Positions 31,636-38,321 of a stretch of DNA of 53,283 bases are shown here, piece by piece (within the stretch, counting starts at the first letter, position 1; each line of letters opens with the position of its first letter). The notes below the pieces were generated by a model, which saw only the letters and a list, made by a program, of their open reading frames with translations, did no database searches and was not told the DNA's origin. Source of the stretch: Nostoc sp. ATCC 43529 (lineage in GTDB: Bacteria > Cyanobacteriota > Cyanobacteriia > Cyanobacteriales > Nostocaceae); assembly GCA_003326205.1 (NCBI GenBank), contig LWTK01000057.1, positions 26,486 to 79,768 of the forward strand, written 5' to 3'. The position numbers and the translations under genes were made by a program.

Positions 31636-32604
31636 ATGCCAACCTACACAGGAATTTCCAGCGAAGCCTTCAGGCACCCCCTGGATACCCAAGCTGAGCA
31701 AGCTTTACGTAATTTACCAGGATTTGATTTTTTAGCCCGTAAATTTGTGGAATTTTTCGCTGAACGCCCTCAGTTAGTTTATTTAATGGGCAACACCATC
31801 CAAGTCGGGCCGCGCCAATATTCCACCATCTACCAGATTTTTCGGGAATGCGTGCGAGATTTGGACATTTATCCAGAACCCGCACTGTTTGTTGAGCAAA
31901 ATTCCCAAGCTAATAGCTACGCACTTGGACAAGAGCATCCTTACATAGTCATAAATACAGGGACATTAGACTTACTAAACGAAGTCGAAATTAGGGCGGT
32001 GCTAGCCCATGAACTGGGGCACATTAAATGTGGTCATACTATTTTAATTCAAATGGCGATATGGGTGAGGAGTCTCGCTTCTACAGTTGGTGAATTAACC
32101 TTTGGCATTGGTAATTTCGTCAGTCAAGGTTTGTTGCTTGCTTTTTACGAATGGCGACGCAAAGCGGAGTTATCCTCAGATCGCGCCGCTTTATTAGTAA
32201 TGGATGATTTAAATCCTGTAATGACTTCGATGATGAAAGTCACAGGCGGTAGTATCAAATATGCCAATGAATGCAGTTTACAAGAATTTGTTAAGCAGTC
32301 TGAAAATTATCAAGCGCTTGATGAAGATGGACTCAATCAAGTGTATAAATTCTTAATGTTCGCTGGGTTTCAAGGTGCAATGATGACTCATCCTTTTCCT
32401 GTGGAGCGTTTGCACTACTTACAGCAGTGGGCAGTATCAGAAGAATATCAGCAAATTCGCCGAGGAAACTATCAGCGATCGCCCGCCTCAGGAGCTGTGA
32501 ATGTTCCCGCAGATTCTTCCGAAAATGAAAAAGAAACTTTGCGCCGTCAAATTGAAGAATTACAACGCGAAATTAACAGAATGAAAAGGCCTGATAATAC
32601 GTAA
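31636..32604 (+). CDS. M48-family zinc metallopeptidase
   Basis: A protein of 322 residues. The zinc site is intact: HELGH at 125-129 and Glu178 in AELSSDRAALLV, with NTGTLDLLNEVEIRAVLAHE before it. A hydrophobic segment (about 138-170) may anchor it to a membrane, as in HtpX/Ste24 relatives, and the C-terminus (ENEKETLRRQIEELQREINR) is a coiled coil. By family it degrades misfolded or membrane proteins; the substrate is unknown. ATG 31636. Monocistronic, flanked by repeat-filled spacers. Confidence 0.9.
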   Translation: MPTYTGISSEAFRHPLDTQAEQALRNLPGFDFLARKFVEFFAERPQLVYLMGNTIQVGPRQYSTIYQIFRECVRDLDIYPEPALFVEQNSQANSYALGQEHPYIVINTGTLDLLNEVEIRAVLAHELGHIKCGHTILIQMAIWVRSLASTVGELTFGIGNFVSQGLLLAFYEWRRKAELSSDRAALLVMDDLNPVMTSMMKVTGGSIKYANECSLQEFVKQSENYQALDEDGLNQVYKFLMFAGFQGAMMTHPFPVERLHYLQQWAVSEEYQQIRRGNYQRSPASGAVNVPADSSENEKETLRRQIEELQREINRMKRPDNT

Positions 32605-32606
32605 GA

Positions 32607-32760
32607 GGGATTGGGGATTGGAGATCGGGGACTGGGGAAATGATGGAGATCGGGAAGCAGGGAAGGCCGGTGAGACAAAAAGATGAATTGCACCAAGTTT
32701 TTCCCGTTGTCTTTTTCCTGTACCTAATACCCAGTCCCTAATCACCAATCCCCAGCCCCA
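32607..32760. repeat. Inverted STRR blocks flanking a spacer
   Basis: GGGGATT/GGGGACT heptamers (32608-32638) face AATCACC/AATCCCC blocks (32728-32760), so the spacer can fold as a long imperfect hairpin after the M48 gene. Confidence 0.65.
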
Positions 32761-32797
32761 TACCCATATCTGAGTATTAAATTAAGCATTGTTCAAA

Positions 32798-33226
32798 ATG
32801 GTAATTCTCTTGATAAAACGGCTTTTTGTGTTAGCTAATATCCTTGCTTTTATTCTCTTCATGCCGGGAATTGCCTTAGCTGCACCCGTTCAACTGAATA
32901 CTAATTTTAGTATTATTGTCCCAAAAACTACCAAAGCTGGCAGCGATTCTACTTCGATTTCAGAGATTAACCTGACTCCCCAACAACGCCAACAACTCCA
33001 GGCTGTACGTCAGAGACGAAATAAAGAAATTCAGGCAGTATTAAACTCATCCCAGCGTGCCCAACTTGCTCGCAATCTCCGCGCTGGAAGTGATATCAAT
33101 CAAGCCCTCAAAACACTGAATTTAAAACCAGAACAGCAAGAATTAGTGGAAGCAATACTGAAGTTTACTAACTTGAAAATGAAGGCGGTTTTATCTCGGT
33201 ATTCGCTAAAAGTAAATCAAAAATAA
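32798..33226 (+). CDS. Small exported protein with LTXXQ-like (Spy/CpxP-like) region
   Basis: ATG 32798 (MVILLIKRLFVLANILAFIL) is preferred over the TTG at 32789. 142 residues. A signal peptide ends at GIALAAP. The mature part is helical with ISEINLTPQQRQQLQAVRQR, matching the LTxxQ repeat motif of Spy/CpxP-type periplasmic chaperones, and a second similar helix pair (LNLKPEQQELVEAILKF). Related proteins are common and variable in cyanobacteria; role unknown, perhaps envelope stress. Confidence 0.75.
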   Translation: MVILLIKRLFVLANILAFILFMPGIALAAPVQLNTNFSIIVPKTTKAGSDSTSISEINLTPQQRQQLQAVRQRRNKEIQAVLNSSQRAQLARNLRAGSDINQALKTLNLKPEQQELVEAILKFTNLKMKAVLSRYSLKVNQK

Positions 33227-33265
33227 ACTTTGATTCATAGAGTAAAATGTTGGCGATCGCCACAC

Positions 33266-33823
33266 TTATGGAAATAATTTACCAATCTGAATTTCAATTT
33301 CTGGAAATGCAATTAAGGATACCGTTGCATCCTCTTGGAAAATAAACTCTAGATTGTAGGCTTCTATATCTGGTTGGCGAAAAACATAAACCTGACGCTG
33401 ATTCACATCTAAAATACAGTAATCAGTAATTCCTGCTTTAGCATACAAAGGCGCTTTTTGTTTGCGATCTGTTTCTAATGTTGTATCCGCCACTTCAATG
33501 AGTAAAAAAATTTCATGCGGTGCGGGGTGGCGATCGATATATTTTCGCGCATCAATTCGGACAACGGCAATGTCTGGTTCGGGTTCCGAATATTGGCTTA
33601 ATTGAATAGGGTCTTGTACGCGAACTAAGGCCACTTCGGCTAACAGGCGCTTGAGATAATCGGATGCACATAGGGTTGTTGCTGCGTGTGGAGGATTTTT
33701 GGCACTCATGGGGATAACTTGCCCTTCTATCAGTTCCACCCGTTCATCGGCTGCGATAATACCCGTTTCAAGCATCCGGTGATATTCATCTATATTCCAC
33801 AAACGGACTCTAGTTTGGATCAT
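33266..33823 (-). CDS. Uma2-family (DUF820) putative restriction endonuclease
   Basis: A protein of 185 residues. The PD-(D/E)XK core is complete: Asp in EPDIAVVRID, Glu in IFLLIEVADTTLETDRKQKA with the following Lys residues, then PLYAKAGITDYCILDVNQRQ. N-terminal head WNIDEYHRMLETGII and VELIEGQVIPM. Compared with the other two Uma2 proteins in the window it belongs to a different subgroup (IEVADTTLxxDRxxKA). ATG 33823. Function predicted only. Confidence 0.87.
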   Translation of the reverse strand: MIQTRVRLWNIDEYHRMLETGIIAADERVELIEGQVIPMSAKNPPHAATTLCASDYLKRLLAEVALVRVQDPIQLSQYSEPEPDIAVVRIDARKYIDRHPAPHEIFLLIEVADTTLETDRKQKAPLYAKAGITDYCILDVNQRQVYVFRQPDIEAYNLEFIFQEDATVSLIAFPEIEIQIGKLFP

Positions 33824-33835
33824 TGTATTTCCTTT

Positions 33836-33865
33836 GGCGATGCCTACGGCGGGCTACGCCTACGA
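33836..33865. repeat. GGCGATGCCTACGGCGGGCTACGCC-type dispersed repeat
   Basis: GC-rich palindromic repeat (GCGATGCCTACGGC with the complementary GGCTACGCC half) just upstream of the Uma2 start. The same element is embedded in the terminator at 43741-43788. Confidence 0.6.
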
Positions 33866-33947
33866 CCAGCGTTCTCAAGGACAAATATCTCTTACTCCCA
33901 ACTTTTGCAGCATCTATAATTAATCTTGCCCTATTTAGTTCGTTACC

Positions 33948-35633
33948 ATGTCGGAAGAAGATCTCCGTGCCGCGAGGCTGGAAAAAGTAAACCAGCTAAA
34001 GCAGTTAGGCACAAATCCCTACGCCTATCGTTGGGAATCCACCCATCACGCAGCGCAGTTACAAGAACAATTTGCCGATTTAGCCACCGGCGAAGAAGTT
34101 GATTTAGAAGTTGCCATAGCCGGACGCATTATGGCGCGTCGCGTTTTCGGTAAATTGGCTTTTTTCACCTTACAAGACGAAACCGGCACGATTCAGCTTT
34201 ATTTAGAGAAAAATCGCATCCAAGAAGGCATGGCAGATATTGATGCCGATGCGTTCAATCACTTGAAACAACTCACAGATGCAGGTGACATCCTGGGAGT
34301 CAAAGGTACTATTAAACGGACTGAAAAGGGCGAGTTATCTGTCTACGTCAAACAATACACCATCCTGACAAAATCTCTGTTGCCTCTACCCGACAAGTGG
34401 CATGGATTAACGGATGTTGCCAAGCGCTACCGTCAGCGCTACGTTGACTTGATTGTTAACCCAGAAGTGCGGCAAACTTTCCGCCGCCGCGCCCAAATCA
34501 CTGCTGGTATTCGTCGCTATTTGGAACAGCGGGATTTTCTAGAAATTGAAACGCCTGTTTTACAAAGTGAAGCTGGGGGTGCAGATGCACGTCCATTTAT
34601 CACTTACCACAACACTTTAGAAATGGAGTTGTATCTGCGAATTGCCACAGAACTTCATCTAAAGCGATTAATTGTAGGTGGTTTTGAAAAGGTGTTTGAA
34701 TTAGGGCGAATTTTCCGCAATGAGGGAATTTCAACTCGACACAATCCCGAATTTACAACTATTGAAATTTACCAAGCCTACGCCGACTACAACGATATGA
34801 TGGCGCTAACAGAAGGGATTATTACCACTGTTGCCCAAGAGGTACTCGGCACCCTGCAAATTACTTACCAAGGTGAATCTATAGATTTAACACCACCTTG
34901 GCGGCGGGTGACAATGCACGATTTAGTTAAAGAGGTTACAGGATTAGATTTCAAATCTTTCCAAACTTTAGAAGAAGCAAAAACAGCAAGTAAAAATGCT
35001 GGAATTCCGGATGTAGATGAAGCCCAATCAATTGGTAAGTTACTAAATTTAGCTTTTGAAGAGAAGGTAGAAGCTAATTTAATTCAGCCTACCTTTGTAA
35101 TTGATTATCCTGTAGAAATTTCGCCCTTAGCAAAACCCCACCGTTCTCAACCTGGTTTGGTGGAACGATTTGAGTTATTTATAGTAGGAAGAGAAACTGG
35201 CAATAGCTTCTCAGAACTTACTGATGCGATCGACCAAAGAGAACGCTTAGAAGCGCAAGCTGCTAGAAAAGCTGCTGGCGATTTAGAAGCGCATGGTGTA
35301 GACGAAGACTTTTTGGCAGCTTTGGAATATGGTATGCCGCCTACTGGTGGTTTAGGAATTGGAATCGATCGCTTAGTAATGTTACTAACTGATTCTGCCA
35401 GTATTCGCGATGTAATTGCTTTCCCCCTACTCAAACCTGAAGGTAGCGTTATTAAGCAATTTAGCCACGATGAAAAAACTCAAACACTAACTATTGAATT
35501 TGATAGCGGAAGTGTTTACGAGTATTTCAAAGTACCTCCCAGTATCAAGGAAGGCTTAGATAATGCACCATCCAAAGGTCAATATTTCAACAAGTTTATT
35601 AAAGGGAAATTTAAGTTTGAACAACTGAGTTGA
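33948..35633 (+). CDS. lysS: Lysyl-tRNA synthetase (class II) with C-terminal KTSC domain
   Basis: A protein of 561 residues, about 60 longer than most bacterial LysRS. Order: OB-fold anticodon-binding domain (about 50-150, with GRIMARRVFGKLAFFTLQDE), motif 1 (YLEQRDFLEIETPVLQSEAG), motif 2 (FRNEGISTRHNPEFTTIEIY), motif 3 (GGLGIGIDRLVML). The tail from about residue 500 (VIKQFSHDEKTQTLTIEFDS, with YEYFKVP near 523) is a KTSC domain, a module named from such LysRS tails, of unknown function. It charges tRNA-Lys. ATG 33948; followed by a hairpin repeat. Confidence 0.96.
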   Translation: MSEEDLRAARLEKVNQLKQLGTNPYAYRWESTHHAAQLQEQFADLATGEEVDLEVAIAGRIMARRVFGKLAFFTLQDETGTIQLYLEKNRIQEGMADIDADAFNHLKQLTDAGDILGVKGTIKRTEKGELSVYVKQYTILTKSLLPLPDKWHGLTDVAKRYRQRYVDLIVNPEVRQTFRRRAQITAGIRRYLEQRDFLEIETPVLQSEAGGADARPFITYHNTLEMELYLRIATELHLKRLIVGGFEKVFELGRIFRNEGISTRHNPEFTTIEIYQAYADYNDMMALTEGIITTVAQEVLGTLQITYQGESIDLTPPWRRVTMHDLVKEVTGLDFKSFQTLEEAKTASKNAGIPDVDEAQSIGKLLNLAFEEKVEANLIQPTFVIDYPVEISPLAKPHRSQPGLVERFELFIVGRETGNSFSELTDAIDQRERLEAQAARKAAGDLEAHGVDEDFLAALEYGMPPTGGLGIGIDRLVMLLTDSASIRDVIAFPLLKPEGSVIKQFSHDEKTQTLTIEFDSGSVYEYFKVPPSIKEGLDNAPSKGQYFNKFIKGKFKFEQLS

Positions 35634-35658
35634 GACAGTAACTAGCATTCAACAGTAG

Positions 35659-35687
35659 GGTGCGTTATGGCTTTAGCCTAACGCACC
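35659..35687 (+). terminator. GGTGCGTTA hairpin, probable lysS terminator
   Basis: Arms GGTGCGTTA/TAACGCACC (35659-35667 and 35679-35687) with an inner GGCT/AGCC extension and a 2-nt loop, followed by ATTTTC. It lies 26 bp after lysS and is a copy of the dispersed repeat at 1086-1116. Confidence 0.65.
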
Positions 35688-35742
35688 ATTTTCATGCCTC
35701 ATTCTTTTATTATCTAAGTTGAACTTACTCATTCTATATGAT

Positions 35743-35794
35743 ATTCCTTTAAAAGAATAATGTAATTGACATTCTTTATAAAGAATATTATCCT
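35743..35794 (+). promoter_or_regulatory. Promoter and paired operators of the HigBA-type operon
   Basis: A perfect palindrome ATTCTTTATAAAGAAT (35771-35786) and a near copy ATTCCTTTAAAAGAAT (35743-35758) are centred 28 bp apart. A -35 TTGACA (35766-35771) is followed after 17 bp by TATCCT (35789-35794), so the perfect palindrome fills the -35/-10 spacer. This is what is expected if the HTH antitoxin encoded downstream represses its own promoter. Confidence 0.7.
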
Positions 35795-35806
35795 GTGAGG
35801 TAGGAA

Positions 35807-36220
35807 GTGACTTGGACTTGGGAACTTTATCAAGATGTCAATGGGGAAATCCCCAAAGACTTGCTTGCTTTTTTCATCAGGATGATTCCCGAAGAGGAGC
35901 AACCACAAAATCCACCAAAACCATTACTGAGTGCTTCCGAAACCAGGCGTCTGCAAGTTAATCTTGGCTACCTGTGTAACAAAGGACTTGCATCACTTAC
36001 CAGCGACATCTTTGAGAAGCTGGAAGATGACCTGTATGAGTTACGGATGACCAAAAGCGAACATAATCCAAGGTTTATCTTAACGGCTGCTACTCCTCAG
36101 CGTTTCGTGGTGTTGCACGCCTTTATGAAAAAATATGACGGCGCTATCAAAGATAGAGACAAAGAACCTGCAAGAGTAAGATTACGTGAATTGCAGCAGA
36201 GGAATGATGAAAAAGCCTAA
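35807..36220 (+). CDS. HigB/RelE-superfamily toxin-like protein
   Basis: A protein of 137 residues from GTG 35807, with GAGG eight bases upstream. The C-terminal half shows the HigB/Gp49-like pattern: LEDDLYELRMTKSEHNPRFI, PQRFVVLHAFMKKYDGAI and a basic helix PARVRLRELQQR. The N-terminal 55 residues (PEEEQPQNPPKPLLSASETR) are longer than in minimal RelE toxins. By family it cleaves mRNA on the ribosome. It precedes, and overlaps by 17 bp, a helix-turn-helix antitoxin gene: the toxin-first order of HigBA. Confidence 0.8.
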   Translation: MTWTWELYQDVNGEIPKDLLAFFIRMIPEEEQPQNPPKPLLSASETRRLQVNLGYLCNKGLASLTSDIFEKLEDDLYELRMTKSEHNPRFILTAATPQRFVVLHAFMKKYDGAIKDRDKEPARVRLRELQQRNDEKA

Positions 36221-36914
36221 TTTTCAAGTTTGGTTGCAGCAAAAAGTAAGCGACGACCCAGAGGTAATTTTAGCGGGTAAGTTAGAGTACTTGCGCCTGT
36301 ACCTTACCGATGCCATGCGTGAAATACGTAATAAAGCAGGATTGACTCAGGCACAGCTAGCAGAAAAGCTGGGAGTGAAGCAAGCGGCTGTGTCTAAATT
36401 GGAGTCGGCGTTAAAAGAGCATGAATTGGAATCAGTGTTGCACTATTTACACGCTTTGGGCGCAGATTTGCTGGTAGCCGTGAAACAAGGGGATGATTTA
36501 TATCAAGCCAGCGATAACGATGGTGTATTGCTAGTAGATGTGCCAGATGTAGTTTTCCAAAAAGCATTAGCGGCAAACATGAGCGTGCGGGAATATGTGC
36601 GTGTAGCCGTTGATAAGTTTTCTAGTGGAGATGATGGACTGAGAACAGCTTTGGTAAAACTGCTGGAAAGTGACGATGCAGTAGCGGTGAAAGTAAGAGA
36701 ACGTTTAGGTTCAAGGACAATTCAGGAAATTGCTGTAGAGTTGGAAAAATGTTTGAGTTTATCTGAAGAAGATGATCGGATTTCTGCTGTGAAAAATGTT
36801 TTGGCTGCTAATGTTGCGGTTGGAGAAAGTAGTCGCGGAAATAGTGATGAATTTGATGAAGTTGAGTTATTAGATTTAGCTGAAGAATTGCTGGAGAGAT
36901 TGGCAGATATTTAG
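36204..36914 (+). CDS. HigA-like XRE antitoxin with extra CHAT-cassette module
   Basis: ATG 36204 follows AGAGG inside the toxin gene; 236 residues. An XRE helix-turn-helix (AMREIRNKAGLTQAQLAEKL and GVKQAAVSKLES, about 35-75) is followed by LHYLHALGADLLVAVKQGDD, the usual HigA C-terminal end. Beyond this is an extra half: a VFQKALAANMSVREYVRVAV linker and, from about residue 145, a module (IQEIAVELEKCLSLSEEDDR, then ESSRGNSDEFDEVELLDLAE) nearly identical to the C-terminus of the protein at 37810-38286. The DNA is also alike, so the fusion or exchange is recent. It should neutralise the toxin and repress the promoter at 35743. Confidence 0.8.
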   Translation: MMKKPNFQVWLQQKVSDDPEVILAGKLEYLRLYLTDAMREIRNKAGLTQAQLAEKLGVKQAAVSKLESALKEHELESVLHYLHALGADLLVAVKQGDDLYQASDNDGVLLVDVPDVVFQKALAANMSVREYVRVAVDKFSSGDDGLRTALVKLLESDDAVAVKVRERLGSRTIQEIAVELEKCLSLSEEDDRISAVKNVLAANVAVGESSRGNSDEFDEVELLDLAEELLERLADI

Positions 36915-37049
36915 GCTGCCAGAGACTATAGTCTAGCTTAGTGCTATATCTCCAATCTCAAGACGGGGAATTTTACACCCATCACTTAGACTGATAAAAT
37001 AATCTTAAAAATTCCAGCGACTAACTCTAGTTTTGAGGTTGATCGTTAT

Positions 37050-37745
37050 TTGCAAGCCCAAGAAATTAAACAACAATTAAGATTACTCATACAGGAAGCA
37101 TCTGTTATAGATCCTGATTTAGCCAAAAGGTTAGAAGAGATAAATCGCTGGGTGAAAGATATCAAACCGGGTTCTTTGACTGCTAAAAAATTTGTCATCC
37201 TGTTTTTACAACAAATGCTCCAAGACGCTGAAGTTTGGCTGAGACTTAAATCATTACCTTCTTCAGAAGAGCAGCAATCAGCTTTAACAGTGCTGAATCC
37301 AACTTTAAAATATTGGTATGGGTACTTATTTCCTAAATGGTTGAGTGAAAACGACCCTAAATTTTATATCTGGAGACGGAAACTGATGGCGGGGGAGTTC
37401 TATCAGGATGATGCCAAATTAATTAACTATATTGCTAATAATATTAAAAATTGTGGCGGGACAATTGTACAACGCTATATTGCAGACCTGTCTATGGCAA
37501 CTGATATAATTGTTAGCAGTAGGCAACAGAGACCACTATGTATTCAACTCACTAGCGTCTCAGAGGAATTGTCTCAAGAGAAGTTTGATGAATGGGAAAA
37601 TACCCTAATTTTTTGGGCAATAGATAGAGGATTATTTTTAAGTTACAATCCCGGTACAACTGATTTTGTGAATCAGATAGTCAGCATATTATTATCTAAC
37701 AGCGATAATCTCAGTATAGGTAGTTATTTTAAATTTAATTTATAG
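37050..37745 (+). CDS. Uncharacterised protein, first gene of the CHAT cassette
   Basis: A protein of 231 residues if it starts at TTG 37050; the frame is open from 36990, so the start is uncertain. The N-terminus is helical (IKQQLRLLIQEASVIDPDLA, AKRLEEINRWVKD). The C-terminal half (GTIVQRYIADLSMATDIIVS, then RPLCIQLTSV, FWAIDRGLFLSYNPG) has a strand-helix-strand order with Asp and Gln at positions recalling a degenerate PD-(D/E)XK fold; the usual Glu is replaced by Gln, so catalysis is doubtful. Not recognised as a named family. The spacing (64 bp to the next gene, same strand) makes it part of the CHAT operon. Confidence 0.65.
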   Translation: MQAQEIKQQLRLLIQEASVIDPDLAKRLEEINRWVKDIKPGSLTAKKFVILFLQQMLQDAEVWLRLKSLPSSEEQQSALTVLNPTLKYWYGYLFPKWLSENDPKFYIWRRKLMAGEFYQDDAKLINYIANNIKNCGGTIVQRYIADLSMATDIIVSSRQQRPLCIQLTSVSEELSQEKFDEWENTLIFWAIDRGLFLSYNPGTTDFVNQIVSILLSNSDNLSIGSYFKFNL

Positions 37746-37809
37746 TTGTCGGTCACTGTTATTTACTGGATTTATATAGCCACGTTATTACTTAACAAAG
37801 TGAGTCCTT

Positions 37810-38286
37810 ATGGTTCAGGAAAAACAATCTGACCGTCAACAGAGATTAGACAACTTTTTACAAGCTGTAGAAGCTGCTCAAAAATTACAGGATGACATCA
37901 TGAAATATGGGCTTGAAGCCGCCCATTTATATTGTGATGATGTTGATGGAGATTGGCTAGAAACATGGGGAGAAGACGAAGATGAGCAGCAAAGTTTTGT
38001 AGAATTAGTGACTAATTTCCTGCAAAGCGATGACTTGGTAGCGGTAAAGGTTAGAAAGCAGCTAAAAGATAAATCGCTCCAAGAGATTGCTGTTGAGTTG
38101 GAAAAATGTCTGAGTTTATCTGAAGAAAATGATCGGATTTTTGCTGTCACAAATGTATTAGCGGGTAGTGTGGGCATTGCAGAAAGTAATCGCGGAGATA
38201 TTGATGAAATTGATGAAATTGAGTTGTTATATCTAGCAGAAGAAGTGCTAGAAAAGTTAAAAGAATTTTTTGAGCGGTATAAATAA
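37810..38286 (+). CDS. CHAT-associated small acidic protein with the shared module
   Basis: A protein of 158 residues from ATG 37810. The N-terminal helix (QQRLDNFLQAVEAAQKLQDD) is followed by an acidic segment (CDDVDGDWLETWGEDEDEQQ) and a C-terminal module from about residue 60 to the end: LQSDDLVAVKVRKQL, LQEIAVELEKCLSLSEENDR, ESNRGDIDEIDEIELLYLAE. That module recurs in the HigA-like antitoxin at 36204 and, degraded, at 43440. It lies 35 bp upstream of the TPR-CHAT gene, so it may be its substrate, adaptor or inhibitor. No enzymatic motif is visible. Confidence 0.75.
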   Translation: MVQEKQSDRQQRLDNFLQAVEAAQKLQDDIMKYGLEAAHLYCDDVDGDWLETWGEDEDEQQSFVELVTNFLQSDDLVAVKVRKQLKDKSLQEIAVELEKCLSLSEENDRIFAVTNVLAGSVGIAESNRGDIDEIDEIELLYLAEEVLEKLKEFFERYK

Positions 38287-38321
38287 ATTAATAAACCAAA
38301 CTCATAAGTAGGAATTTATTG

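Noticed and set aside
35147..35434. 95-residue frame antisense to lysS
   Set aside because: Shadow of the lysS coding sequence in another frame.
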